From contig JAUQWO010000077.1 in the NCBI GenBank assembly GCA_030835135.1, positions 35,748 to 99,747 of the forward strand: a stretch of DNA of 64,000 nt, read 5' to 3'. The notes below the pieces were generated by a model. The model made no database searches. It saw nothing but the letters and a program-made list of their open reading frames with translations, and had not been told where the DNA came from. The DNA comes from Bacteroidota bacterium. Its GTDB lineage: Bacteria; Bacteroidota; Ignavibacteria; UBA10030; UBA6906. This document shows positions 30,687 through 42,000 of the stretch, one piece after another. Position numbers and translations under genes: made by a program. Every line of letters begins with the position of its first letter. Within the stretch, counting starts at the first letter, position 1.

Positions 30687-30715
30687 AATATACGCCAATG
30701 GCGTACTTGTGTCAA
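30687..30715 (-). promoter_or_regulatory. TA promoter with embedded operator
   Basis: Minus strand TTGACA-N17-TATATT; palindrome TACGCCATTGGCGTA (30691-30705) in spacer and -10. Confidence 0.7.
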
Positions 30716-31143
30716 GTCCCGGGATCTGGAATCCTCGAACGGTTCTCATCTGCGTACTCCATGGATGAAGTGCTGGCAACGAGATCCGGCTGCGCTACGC
30801 CCCGATTGTACATCAAACCGCCAGGATCTCAACCTCACCACCGGAGCCGGTCCCGCTTCGCGGGATCCGGGTTCCGACATCTCGCTTGCCTGCGGCAAGT
30901 TCGGTCGGAACGGGAGTTGACGACAAGCCGGTCCCCACTGCTCCAATGTGGTTGTTTCTACTCATACCCCGATCCTGCATTTTTTCTGACGACACGTATG
31001 ATTTGACTTTGAAGAAGCGGTGTGAAATATTGTAGGTAACATTTACCCCCGTCACTCGTATGCTCGTCTGACCGGCCTCCGGTCCAGGGGAACTGGCGAT
31101 TCTGAGTCGCCAGGGGCCATTTTCCACATCTTCGGAGTGTTCC

Positions 31144-31707
31144 ATGATCCTTCTTGTGTTACTTGGTGCCGTGCTGTTGATCATCGTCTGGGTGATCTCG
31201 AAGTACAACAGCCTTGTGACGTTACGCGCGCAGGTCGAGAACGGCTGGAAGCAGATCGACGTGCAGCTCAAACGCCGGCATGACCTCATTCCCAACCTGG
31301 TCAACACGGTGAAGGGTTTCATGCAGTTCGAGCAGGACACGCTCGAGAAGGTGATCCAGGCGCGCAACGCGGCAACGACGGCGACGGGCGTGGCCGATGC
31401 GGCCGCGAAGGAAAGCGTGCTCACCGGCGCACTGGGGAAGCTGTTCGCGCTGGCGGAGGCGTATCCGAACCTGAAGTCGAATGAGAACGTGATGCAGCTT
31501 CAGGAGGAGCTCTCCAGCACGGAGAACAAGATCGGCTTCGCGCGTCAGTTCTATAACGACATTGCCACGAAGTACAACATCGCCACACAGGTGTTCCCCG
31601 TGAACATCATCGCGAACATGTTCGGCTTCAAGCAGGCGGAGCTGTTCCAGGTGACCGACGCCGCCGAACGGGCGGTGCCGAACGTTGACCTTTCGCTGAA
31701 AAAGTAG
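31144..31707 (+). CDS. lemA: LemA family protein
   Basis: YNSLVTLRAQVENGWKQIDVQLKRRHDLIPNLVNTVKGFMQFEQ. Confidence 0.95.
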   Translation: MILLVLLGAVLLIIVWVISKYNSLVTLRAQVENGWKQIDVQLKRRHDLIPNLVNTVKGFMQFEQDTLEKVIQARNAATTATGVADAAAKESVLTGALGKLFALAEAYPNLKSNENVMQLQEELSSTENKIGFARQFYNDIATKYNIATQVFPVNIIANMFGFKQAELFQVTDAAERAVPNVDLSLKK

Positions 31708-31716
31708 CGACCGGCC

Positions 31717-32706
31717 ATGGCGTCAGTGCCAAGGAACATCTATGAGCAGCAGGCGCAGAACAAGCGGCTGACCGTTGCCGTCCTGACCGGTTTCGTGGTC
31801 TTCGTCGGCTTTCTCGGGCTCGGGTTGGACATGTTCGTTCTGGGGTATTCACCCGGCGACTCGTACGGCCTCTTCCCTCTTCCGGTCGCGACGATCGCGG
31901 CGGTCACTCTCGGTGGGATCGGAGCTGCGCGGAGCGCGGCCGGAGGCGACACCGCGGTGCTTGCCTCCTCAACGGCGGTGCTGGTGAAGGATGACGACCC
32001 GCACTACCGTCAGCTCGTGAACGTGGTGGACGAGATGGCGATCGCGTCCGGCCTTCCGCGGCCGAAGATCTACACGATCCCGGACCCGGATCCGAATGCG
32101 TTCGCAACCGGCATGAGTCCTGATCGTGCGTCGATCGCGGTGACGGAAGGACTCGTGGAGAAGCTGAACCGCGACGAGCTCCAGGCGGTGGTCGCGCACG
32201 AGATGGGCCACATCCGGAATCTGGACATCCGCCTGATGACGGTCGTTGCCGCACTCATAGGCACCATCCTGCTGATGAGTGAATTCGGAACCCGCATGAT
32301 GCGCTTCGGCGGCGGACGAAGCGGTGGACGGAAGAGCGGCAAGGATTCGGGTGGGGGACTGGGGATCCTGATGGTTGTGTGGATCGTCGCCCTCATCCTG
32401 GCTCCGATCATCTCGCAGCTGCTGGCGATGGCGGTCTCACGTCAGCGTGAGTACCTCGCCGATGCATCGGCCGCGGAACTGACGCGGAATCCGCTCGCCC
32501 TGGCATCGGCGCTCGAAAAGATCGACGGTGCGGTGGAGCCCACCCGGGCGATCAAGAAGGGGACCGCGCACCTTTGCATCGCCGATCCCCTCGGACGTCC
32601 GGCGAACGAGCGGGAAGGGATCGGGGCCGATCTCTTCGCCACGCATCCGCCGATCGCAAAGCGCATTGCACTGTTGCGTGGCATGGCGTACCAGAAGACC
32701 GCATAA
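31717..32706 (+). CDS. M48 family metallopeptidase (HtpX-like)
   Basis: AVVAHEMGHIRNLD (HExxH); REYLADASAAELT. Confidence 0.93.
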   Translation: MASVPRNIYEQQAQNKRLTVAVLTGFVVFVGFLGLGLDMFVLGYSPGDSYGLFPLPVATIAAVTLGGIGAARSAAGGDTAVLASSTAVLVKDDDPHYRQLVNVVDEMAIASGLPRPKIYTIPDPDPNAFATGMSPDRASIAVTEGLVEKLNRDELQAVVAHEMGHIRNLDIRLMTVVAALIGTILLMSEFGTRMMRFGGGRSGGRKSGKDSGGGLGILMVVWIVALILAPIISQLLAMAVSRQREYLADASAAELTRNPLALASALEKIDGAVEPTRAIKKGTAHLCIADPLGRPANEREGIGADLFATHPPIAKRIALLRGMAYQKTA

Positions 32707-32847
32707 GGGCGGTGCAGCACGTGCGACCGTCCTGCGTCCCGCATCGGACCACTGGGACCCGGATGTTCTGCAGGAGCGGTCGCGCACGCGGGACCGCCCG
32801 CTCTTCTTTTCCCATCAGTACAACCCTAATCATGATCGGAGGTCAGC

Positions 32848-33525
32848 GTGAGTAGTCTGTTCCAGTTCGGCGAACGGGTGCAAGGATACACCATCCCGGT
32901 GGTCAATGAACGCGAGGTCCGTGCGGCGGCAGGTATCCTGTTTCTGGCAACGTTTCTGTCACTGATGTTCATCATGTTCGATCTGCAGTTCATGCCCATC
33001 AAGTACGTCATCACGCTGTTCCTGTCGGACTTTCTGATACGCGTGTTCATCAATCCGAAGTACGCCCCGACGCTCATCCTTGGCCGCCTGGTCGTCCGCA
33101 ATCAGACACCGGAGTATGTCGGCGCACAACAGAAGAAATTCGCGTGGGGGATCGGCGTCCTTCTCGCCGCTACCATGTTCGTCCTCATGGTGGTCCTGAA
33201 CACCTATAGCATCATCAGCGGCCTGATCTGCCTCGTGTGCCTGATCTTCCTGTTCTTCGAGTCCGCGTTCGGGATCTGTCTCGGCTGCATGGTCTATCCC
33301 TGGATCTACAAGGAGAAGGCGCAGTACTGTCCGGGCGAAGTGTGCGATGTGAAGGCGAAGCACGAGATCCAGAAGACCTCATGGAAGCAGGCGCTGGTCC
33401 TGGCTGGCTTCATCGTCTATACCGTCGGGGTGGTATACGCCGTGAACGCGAACGCGTCCGCCATGCCCCATGCGCTCTTCGGTCCGGAAACGATCGCACA
33501 TCCGGCTCCGCAATCGCCGCACTAA
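32848..33525 (+). CDS. DUF4395 family membrane protein
   Basis: VNEREVRAAAGILFLATFLSLMF...RLVVRNQTPEYVGAQQKKFAWGIG...CLGCMVY. Confidence 0.8.
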   Translation: MSSLFQFGERVQGYTIPVVNEREVRAAAGILFLATFLSLMFIMFDLQFMPIKYVITLFLSDFLIRVFINPKYAPTLILGRLVVRNQTPEYVGAQQKKFAWGIGVLLAATMFVLMVVLNTYSIISGLICLVCLIFLFFESAFGICLGCMVYPWIYKEKAQYCPGEVCDVKAKHEIQKTSWKQALVLAGFIVYTVGVVYAVNANASAMPHALFGPETIAHPAPQSPH

Positions 33526-33597
33526 GCCGGTAAGGCTCACGTCATCAATGGCCGGACCCACCGGAGGTCCGTCGTACCAATCGCAACAGGCTCCTGC

Positions 33598-36039
33598 ATG
33601 ACCGTTGTCCGTGCTTCCGTCCTCTCCCGTGTTCTGCTCCTTGTGCTTGTGGCAGCACCTGTGCACCTGATCGCACAGGAGACGCCCGTCGTCCGGGCTG
33701 TCCGGGTGACCACTCCTCCCCGTATGGATGGCACCCTGAACGATGCCGTCTGGGGGTTGGCGCGGCCTGCAGCGGGCTTCCTCCAGCGTGATCCGGTGGA
33801 TGGAGCCCCTGCCACGGCGGCGTCCGAGGTCCGGGTGCTGTACGACGGCGAGGCGCTGTACTTCGGCTGCCGATACTACGACCCGGAGCCCTCGAAGATC
33901 ACCGCGCGATTGGCCCGCCGCGATGACGAAGAAGACACCGACCGCGGGTCGGTGCGCATCGATACCTTCCACGATCATCAGAATGCGTACGAACTCACAT
34001 TCAATCCTGCCGGCGTGCGGGTGGACATCCTGCAGTACCGTGATGGCCAGTACGAGGACAATTCCTGGGACCCCGTCTGGCAGGTGGAAACGGCGATCGA
34101 TTCTCTGGGATGGACCGCGGAGTTGCGCGTGCCATTCAGCATCCTCCGCTATCCTGATGTACCGGACGGGGCAGAGCAGACCTGGGGGATCAACTTCCTC
34201 CGGTCGGTGTTCCGCACCCAGGAGGAGAGCCGATGGTCGTGGACACCCAAGTCCGTGCAAGGACTGGTGTCGCGCTTCGGGCATCTCGAAGGGCTGGTCG
34301 ATCTCCCGCGCCCGCGCCGCATCGAGATCATGCCTTTCGGGCTGCTCCGTCAGGAATGGCGGCCGGCGAACGGGACGACCGGCGGATCCGCGTTGCGGGG
34401 CAATGGGGGGCTCGATCTGAAGGTCGGACTCTCGAACAACTTCGTGCTGGATGCGACGATCAATCCTGACTTCGGGCAGGTGGAGGCCGACCCGGCCGTG
34501 CTCAACCTCTCCACGTTCGAATCGTTCTATCCGGAACGCCGGCCGTTCTTCATCGAAGGCATGCAGATCTTCCGGTTCTCCACGTTCGGCGGCGATGGCG
34601 CGGGACCCGGACTCTTCTATTCGCGCCGCATCGGGCGTGCGTTGGGTGAGGACCGCGTGCCGCTGGAGAGCGGTGAGCGTCTCGTCCGTGCACCGCAGGC
34701 GTCCACGATCCTTGGTGCGTTGAAGGTTGCAGGCAAGACCGCGGGTGGCCTGTCGATCGGCGTCCTGCAGGCGGTCACCGACAGAGAGTTCGCGATCGTG
34801 GAGAAGGAGGGCCGGGAGTTCGAGCGACAGGTGGAAGATGAGGCCAGCTATTCGCTCGTGCGTCTGCGGCAGGATGTGCTCGACGGTTCATCCATCGGGA
34901 TGATCGCGACCACGACCGCACGGAGACGTCAGTTGCCATCATTCACGGGTGGCATCGACTGGAATCTGTTCGATGCCGACCGGAGCCATGGCCTCACGGG
35001 ATTCCTCGCCGGGTCACTTGCCGGTGATCGCACAGGCAACCGCCCGGGTGGGATCGCCGGGAACATCGAGCTCTCGCGGACGGCTGCGGAGCACTGGCTC
35101 TGGAGCATCAGCGCGGACCTTACGACGAAACAGTATCAGATCAATGATATGGGATTCTTCCGGCGCCCCAATGACTACGGCACCTTCGGGACGATCACCT
35201 ACAAGGAAGAGAAACCCGCGGCGGTCGTCCGGCGATACGCTATCACGGGCATGCTGCATGAACGCCATAATTTTGACGGTGCGCAGATCAACCGCAGCGT
35301 GCAACTCGAGAGCAGCGTGCTGCTGACGGGGTTCGAGGAGATCGGGATCTCGGCAGGCGTGGATGCCGGCCGATACGACGACCGCGAGACGCGCGGGAAC
35401 GGGCTGTACGAGCGGCCACTGTCGGGTGCCGTGGAACTCTCGGCGAGCACCGACTACCGCAAGGATGTCGTGGTGTCGGCGGAGGTGAAGCACTCCTGGG
35501 ACCGTCATGGGAAGCGCGGCTATCGGTTCGAGGCCGAAGTAGAGTTCCGGCCGGCGTCCTGGACCGCTTGGGAGATCAGCGGGGAAGGGGACATCGTCGA
35601 CGATCAGGAAGCATGGATGACGAACGAAGACCTCGGGCAGGGCGCACGGAGCATCTTTGCGGACCGGGATACGAGAGCGATCAGTGCCACGGTGCGCGGT
35701 TCGGTCACATTTCACCGCGACATGACGCTGCAAGTATACTCGCAGATGTTCACCGCGAAGGGGCGCTACCGGAATCCGCGCGTGCTGCAGACCGCCTCGA
35801 TCTTCGGCCCGTTCACGGGCACGGTGGCAGGCGATTTCGCGGGGCAGGAGTTCAACATGAACCTCGTGTTCCGCTGGGAGTACATGCCGGGCAGTACGCT
35901 CTATCTCGTCCTCTCGCAGGCCCGTGTGGCCGGATCGGACAACTACTACGCGTCGTGGGGCCGGGATGTGGCGGACCTGTTCGCAGCGCCGCCGACGACG
36001 GTGCTGATCGGAAAGATGACGTTCTGGTGGAACATCTGA
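33598..36039 (+). CDS. DUF5916 / CBM9-like domain outer-membrane-associated protein
   Basis: PRMDGTLNDAVWGLARPAAGFLQRDPVDGAPATAASEVRVLYDGEALYFGCRYYD...; NPDFGQVEADPAVLNLSTFESFYPERRPFFIEG. Confidence 0.9.
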   Translation: MTVVRASVLSRVLLLVLVAAPVHLIAQETPVVRAVRVTTPPRMDGTLNDAVWGLARPAAGFLQRDPVDGAPATAASEVRVLYDGEALYFGCRYYDPEPSKITARLARRDDEEDTDRGSVRIDTFHDHQNAYELTFNPAGVRVDILQYRDGQYEDNSWDPVWQVETAIDSLGWTAELRVPFSILRYPDVPDGAEQTWGINFLRSVFRTQEESRWSWTPKSVQGLVSRFGHLEGLVDLPRPRRIEIMPFGLLRQEWRPANGTTGGSALRGNGGLDLKVGLSNNFVLDATINPDFGQVEADPAVLNLSTFESFYPERRPFFIEGMQIFRFSTFGGDGAGPGLFYSRRIGRALGEDRVPLESGERLVRAPQASTILGALKVAGKTAGGLSIGVLQAVTDREFAIVEKEGREFERQVEDEASYSLVRLRQDVLDGSSIGMIATTTARRRQLPSFTGGIDWNLFDADRSHGLTGFLAGSLAGDRTGNRPGGIAGNIELSRTAAEHWLWSISADLTTKQYQINDMGFFRRPNDYGTFGTITYKEEKPAAVVRRYAITGMLHERHNFDGAQINRSVQLESSVLLTGFEEIGISAGVDAGRYDDRETRGNGLYERPLSGAVELSASTDYRKDVVVSAEVKHSWDRHGKRGYRFEAEVEFRPASWTAWEISGEGDIVDDQEAWMTNEDLGQGARSIFADRDTRAISATVRGSVTFHRDMTLQVYSQMFTAKGRYRNPRVLQTASIFGPFTGTVAGDFAGQEFNMNLVFRWEYMPGSTLYLVLSQARVAGSDNYYASWGRDVADLFAAPPTTVLIGKMTFWWNI

Positions 36040-36102
36040 GACTTCCGTACATTCTTTCTCTGCGTGCATGAACTATCGATCGGTCAAACGAGGAGCTCCC
36101 TT

Positions 36103-37662
36103 ATGAACCTCCACCGCTGTGCATGGCTCGCTGTGTTCTGTGTTCTGCTCGTCGCCGGTGCCAGCGCGCAGCAGACCGCTGACATCGACGCGCTCGTTGA
36201 ACGTGTCCGGGCGGCATTCGACGTCCCCGGCATCTCCCTGGCCGTCGTGCAGGACGGCAAGGTCATCATCGCGAAGGGGTACGGTGTGAAGACCGCCGGT
36301 ACCTCGGAGAAGGTCGATGCCCACACGCTCTTCGGCATCGCCTCCAACACGAAGCTTTTCACCGCGACGGCGCTCGCACTTCTGGTCGAGGAAGGGAAGC
36401 TGGAGTGGGATGCCCCTGTGGTCCGCTATCTTCCCTGGTTCCAGCTCTCCGATCCGTACGTGACCCGCGAACTGACCGTTCGCGACCTGCTGGTGCACCG
36501 CAGTGGCCTCGGCCTCGGGGCCGGCGATCTTCTCTGGTGGCCGCCGTCAACATATTCGCGGAACGAGATCGCGCGCCGCCTGCGCCACGTCCCCCTGAAG
36601 ACGAGCTTCCGCAGTGCCTATGCGTATGACAATGTGCTGTATCTCGTGGCAGGTGAGCTCATCCTGGCGGTGAGCGGTCTGAGCTGGGAGGATTTCGTTA
36701 CCGCACGCATCCTTGCACCGGTGGGCATGACCGAAAGCACCGTGCGTCACGGCGACCCGGGTCCGGCAAAGAACGTCGCCACCCCTCATGCCTCGATCAG
36801 GGGGACAGTCCGGCCGGTGAAGTCCTTCGACAGCGACAATACCAATCCGGCCGGCGGGATCAATGCGAGCGCCGCGGATATGGCGCAATGGCTCATCACG
36901 CAGCTCGATTCCGGGCGGGTTGCAGGCGGCACGCGGCTCTTCTCGCCGCGGAGCACGAGGCAGCTCTGGGGTATCGTCACGCCGCTTGCCATCGGGGACC
37001 CCGCGCCTGAACTTGCTGCGCTCAAGCCCGAATTCAATGGCTATGCCCTCGGGATCCAGGTGCGCGACCTGCGCGGCGTGAAGATCCTCACACACACCGG
37101 CGGACTTCCGGGGTATGTGTCGCGGGTGACGATGGTCCCGAAACTGAAGCTCGGGATCGCGGTCCTCACGAACCAGGAATCGGGTGCGGCCTTCGAATCG
37201 CTCACGTATCTCATCCTCGACCGGTTCCTCAAGCAGCCCACCACGGACTGGGTCGCCGCGTACAAGCGTGTCGGTGCGCGCCGCGACTCGATCGGTGCTG
37301 CGGCCGATCGGAAGACCATGGTTCGCACCGACAGTGTGACGACCCCGCCGTTGCCGCTCGCACGGTACGCCGGCACCTACACCGATCCGTGGTACGGCGA
37401 CATGACGATCACGCACGAGGCAGGAAAGCTGCAGATCAGCATGACCCGCACGCCGTCGCTGCAGGGATGGCTGGAGTACTGGCAGTACGGCAGCTTCATC
37501 GCCCGGTGGTCGGATCCGGAACTCCGTGCCGATGCGTTCGTGATGTTCACGCTTGCGCCCGGCGGAACGATCGAACGAGTGACGATGAAGCCGGTGTCGG
37601 GTGAGACCGATTTCAGTTTCGATTTCCAGGACCTTTCCTTCACACCGGCACCGCGGCGGTAG
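36103..37662 (+). CDS. serine hydrolase (beta-lactamase/PBP class C family)
   Basis: FGIASNTKLFTATALALL (SxxK), YAYDN, HTGG. Confidence 0.92.
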   Translation: MNLHRCAWLAVFCVLLVAGASAQQTADIDALVERVRAAFDVPGISLAVVQDGKVIIAKGYGVKTAGTSEKVDAHTLFGIASNTKLFTATALALLVEEGKLEWDAPVVRYLPWFQLSDPYVTRELTVRDLLVHRSGLGLGAGDLLWWPPSTYSRNEIARRLRHVPLKTSFRSAYAYDNVLYLVAGELILAVSGLSWEDFVTARILAPVGMTESTVRHGDPGPAKNVATPHASIRGTVRPVKSFDSDNTNPAGGINASAADMAQWLITQLDSGRVAGGTRLFSPRSTRQLWGIVTPLAIGDPAPELAALKPEFNGYALGIQVRDLRGVKILTHTGGLPGYVSRVTMVPKLKLGIAVLTNQESGAAFESLTYLILDRFLKQPTTDWVAAYKRVGARRDSIGAAADRKTMVRTDSVTTPPLPLARYAGTYTDPWYGDMTITHEAGKLQISMTRTPSLQGWLEYWQYGSFIARWSDPELRADAFVMFTLAPGGTIERVTMKPVSGETDFSFDFQDLSFTPAPRR

Positions 37663-37663
37663 G

Positions 37664-38212
37664 ATGATGGATTTCGCACAACTCATCAGGGAGCGGCAGA
37701 GCGTCCGCAGCTACGCCGACACGCCGGTGGAACCGGAAAAGCTCGCCATGCTCGTGGACGCCGTGCGTCTCGCCCCCTCCGCGAGCAATGCGCAGCCATG
37801 GAAGCTGGTGATGGTGGATGATCCGGTCCTCCGCGGAGAGATCGCGCAGGCGACGTTCAGCCAGGCGATCGCGTTCAATCGTTTCGCGCCCCAGGCGCCG
37901 GTCATCGCGGTGTTGACCATCGAGCGGACACGCACCATCACGCAGATCGGCGGGTGGCTGAAGGACCGGGAGTACCAGCTGATCGATATCGGGATCGCCG
38001 CGGAGCATCTCTGCCTGCAGGCTGCCGAACTCGGCCTGGGCACATGTATGATCGGATGGTTCAACGAGAAGAAGATCAAGCACCTTCTCCGGATACCTCG
38101 AGGGACCCGGATCGGACTGCTGGTCACGATCGGCTATCCGGCGGAAGGATACCCGGTCCGTCCGAAGGTCCGGAAAGAAACCGCGCAGATGAGCAGCTTC
38201 AACGGGTATTAG
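37664..38212 (+). CDS. nitroreductase family protein
   Basis: FAQLIRERQSVRSYADTPVEPEKLAMLVDAVRLAPSASNAQPWK. Confidence 0.93.
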   Translation: MMDFAQLIRERQSVRSYADTPVEPEKLAMLVDAVRLAPSASNAQPWKLVMVDDPVLRGEIAQATFSQAIAFNRFAPQAPVIAVLTIERTRTITQIGGWLKDREYQLIDIGIAAEHLCLQAAELGLGTCMIGWFNEKKIKHLLRIPRGTRIGLLVTIGYPAEGYPVRPKVRKETAQMSSFNGY

Positions 38213-38233
38213 TGGCGACGGGTCCCTCTGGGC

Positions 38234-38345
38234 CACGCGGACGCCGCGGACCCCGGCAGACCCCGCGAACCCCGGCAGACCCCGCGGACCCCGGCAGTCC
38301 CAGCGGACCCTGGCAGACCCAGCGGACGCCGCGGACGCCGGCGAT
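38234..38345. repeat. 19-bp GC-rich minisatellite between convergent genes
   Basis: CCGGCAGACCCCGCGGACC-like units recurring at 38253, 38272, 38291, 38310 and about 38329. Confidence 0.75.
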
Positions 38346-38346
38346 C

Positions 38347-38922
38347 TCACTGTCCGATACTCTTCAGTGATGCCGGCTCTTCAATTGGGTAGCGGGCATA
38401 CGCCTTCAGGAATGAGAAATCGCGTTGCTGGGGCGAGATCAGGACCTGGCCCTTTTCACCCACCGACGCACCGATCGCACATCCCGCCAGCATCCCGACC
38501 GCAGTACCTGCCAGCATTCCCGTCGCCTGATTTGACTCGTGTTCTGCCTGGGCGTTGCAGCCGAACGAGTCGTTGGGTTGCCGCTTCACTTCCGTCGCAG
38601 CACCGATCGCCAGTCCACCGAGACACCCCAGTGGCGCCCCGATCAGCATCCCCGTCACCGGGTGCGTGTTCTTTTCCGTCGTGATCATGTGGATCTGCGC
38701 GAAGGGGACGATGAGCAGGGCGCGGGGATCGTTGCGCATGTCGACCGGTGACAGGCCGGGCCGCGAGCCCAGGACGATGGTGCTTTCACGTACCGCGATG
38801 ATCTCACCGGTGAATGCCCTGCCTGCGGTCAGGACGATGTCGACGGCAGGAGATGTGGTCCCATCAACGACGACGCCGAGGGACAGAGCGGCGAGCAGAA
38901 CGAGGGAAGCGGGGAGTTTCAT
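38347..38922 (-). CDS. hypothetical secreted protein with glycine-zipper-like segments
   Basis: Signal peptide; MLIGAPLGCLGGLAIGA and GMLAGTAVGMLAGCAIGASVG. Confidence 0.7.
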   Translation of the reverse strand: MKLPASLVLLAALSLGVVVDGTTSPAVDIVLTAGRAFTGEIIAVRESTIVLGSRPGLSPVDMRNDPRALLIVPFAQIHMITTEKNTHPVTGMLIGAPLGCLGGLAIGAATEVKRQPNDSFGCNAQAEHESNQATGMLAGTAVGMLAGCAIGASVGEKGQVLISPQQRDFSFLKAYARYPIEEPASLKSIGQ

Positions 38923-39063
38923 GATAGACCTCCATCAGGGGTTGCGCATGGGCCGCGTGCACAGCTGCCCTCAGATCCCGGAGGCGAAGGCAGCGTTCCA
39001 TTCTGAAGGCAAGGTACTGCAGACTACGACAGGAGTTGTCACAAGGATGTCACGATGTGGGCC

Positions 39064-42000
39064 CTATGCTACTTCCACCTTCACCCATCGTTCGAGCATC
39101 TTCCGCATGCTATCACGGGTGACGGGTTTGGCCATATAGTCGTCCATGCCCGCCGTGATGCACCGCTTGCGGTCGCCCTCAAGTGCGTTCGCGGTCATGG
39201 CGACAATGGTCGTCCTGGTGCCGTTGTGTTCGCGTTTCCGGATCTCCGCTGTCGCCTCGAATCCATCCATCTCCGGCATCTGGCAATCCATGAAGACCAC
39301 CCCATAGGTCCCCGCGGCGATCGCGCCGAGGGCTTCACGGCCGTCGCCCGCCACATCCGGGATGCAGCCGAGTGCCTGCAGCATCTTCACCGCCACCTTC
39401 TGGTTCACGGGATTGTCTTCGACCACGAGCACCCTGACCCCTGAGAACGACTTCTGTTCGGCGACAGCCGTGCCTTCCGTGGCACGGGAGGGAATGGGCC
39501 CGGTCCCGGCCACCGTGTCGCGCCGCGTTGAGACCAGATCCACGAGCGTGGAGTACAACTCGGCTTTCCTGACCGGTTTGGGGAGGCATATGGCACGGCT
39601 CCTGCCCAACCCGTCGATGCAGACGGATGAGCCGTGGGGCACCAGCACAACGAGCGATGTGGACCCGAGTGCGCCGTTGTGTTCGAGTTCCCGTTTCACG
39701 GTTGCAGGATCGAATCCGGTGATCTCACTGTTGGCGATCATGATGGTGTACGGCAGCATCCGTTCGCGGGAAGCCCTGATCATGGCCCATGCATCGTCGG
39801 CCGCGTGAACGACATCGGCATGGATCCCCCACGACCGCAGCATGCTGTGCAGCGCTTCGCGGTTCCGGACGGCCTCATCGACGATGAGAATGCGGACCCC
39901 ATGCAATGCAGGATCCGGAGTCGGAGCCGAGCCGGCGCGCTTCCGGAAGACCACGGTGAACCAGAATGTGCTGCCCCTGCCGGGTTCGCTCTCCACGCCA
40001 ACGGTTCCGCCCATGAGTTCCACGAGGCGACGCGCAATGGCAAGGCCCAATCCCGTGCCGCCGAACTTGCGCGGTGTGGACCCATCCGCCTGTGCGAACG
40101 GCTGGAAGAGCCGTGCACACGTGCCTTCGGGGATGCCGATCCCCGTATCCGCGACCTCGCACCGGATCGTGACAGCGGCACGCGTCTCCCGGACAACACC
40201 CATGCGGACGGCGATCTCGCCGGAGGGTGTGAACTTGATCGCATTGCCGATGAGGTTCATCAGTACCTGTCGGAAGCGGCCGGGATCACCGCACACGGTG
40301 TCGGGGACGCTGTGGTCGACCAGTCCGGACAACTCCAGCGACTTCTGATGGGCCCGGTGCGCGAACAGAGAGAGCGTCTCGTCCAGCGTGGTCTGCAGGT
40401 CGAACCCCGTCTCTTCCAGCTCCACACGGCCGGCTTCGATCTTCGAGAAGTCCAGGATATCGTTGATGATGCCAAGGAGCACGTCGGCGGAGTATCGTAT
40501 CGTGTCGGCCAGGTCTCGCTGTTCCCGCGTGAGCTGCGTATCCAGCAGCAATTCCGCCATGCCAATGACGCCGTTCATTGGTGTGCGTATCTCGTGGCTC
40601 ATCGTGGCGAGGAACTCTGATTTGAGGCGCGATGCCTTCAGCGCATCCTCCTTCGCAGCAGCCAGTTCCTTCGCCTGCTGTTCGAGTTGGCGCGCCTGCT
40701 GCTCGGCCTCGACCCGTGCGACCAGCAATTCCTGATTCGAGCGTGTGAGGCTCTCCTGCGTTGCCTTGCGCAGCGTGATATCGCGGCCGATCCCCAGGAC
40801 CCCGATCAGGCGGCCCTTGGCGTCATACATCGGGGTCTTGATGGTCTCCAGGAACACCTCTTGTCCGTTCGTTGCCAGCGTGACGACCTCTTCATTCCGG
40901 CTCGGGCGGTTCGCTTCCATTGCCAGACGGTCGTTCTCACGGAAGAAGTCGGCGAGGTCCTTCGGTACGAAATCATGGTCGGTCTTGCCGATGATCTGCT
41001 CCTGAGGTGCGCCGAAGAAATGCTCGAACATCGTATTGCAGAGCAGATAGACCCCGTTCTTGTCCTTCAACCAGATGTAGTCGGGGAGCGAATCGACCAG
41101 CGTGCGGAGCATCGCCTCGCTCATGCCCAGGGCGTGCTCGGCCCGCTTGTGCTCGATGTTGAGGATCGCCATCGCGATCTGGTCGGCGAGCTGACATGCG
41201 AACGCGATCTCATCGGATTCCCACCGACGGGCGGGGCCGACGTGTTCAAAGGAGAGAACACCGAGGCTTACACCGCCATGCCGGATGACGGCGTCCAGCC
41301 TGGAGCTGATGCTGTTCGGCCTGAGATACGGTGCGACGTACCCTGCGGTCCGTGGATCCGTCAGGGCATCGTGAGCATCCACGAACTGCACATCCTTCAG
41401 CGCAGCGAATTCGTTCGTGAAGTCCCGGTGGTGCAACGTGTCGCCGGTGGAATGCATTCCGGAGGAAGCTACGTATGTGTCGATGTTCAGGAGTCGTGTG
41501 CCATCGTCTTCGAAGAGCCAGATCCCCACGCGGCCGACGCCGATCGCGCGTGATGCAGATTCCGTGAGCAGCGGGGCGATGGATGGCAGGTCCTTCGAGG
41601 TGGTTGTCGGTGCGGTTGCGAAACCGGCAACCACGTCGGCCTCACGCTGACGGCGCTCCGCGGCCTTCCGGGCCTCATCCTGGAGCAGTTTCCGTTCTGT
41701 GATGTCCTCGTGTGCCCCCGCCATGAGCAGGGGTTGACCCGATGGTGACCAGCGCGTGACTTTTCCACGGTCGTGGACCCAGACCCATCTGCCATCCTTG
41801 TGGCGCATGCGGACCTCGCACTCGTAGGACGGGGTCTCGCCGGCAAAGTGGCGGTGCAGCGCTTCGCCCGAGCGCGCGAGGTCCTCGGGATGCGTCAGGT
41901 TCTCCCAGGTCTTGATGCTGAGTGGTTCGAGCTCTTCCAGGGTGTATCCCACGATCGCCGCCCACCGGTCGTCAAAGCGCGTCACGCCGGTCGCAACATC

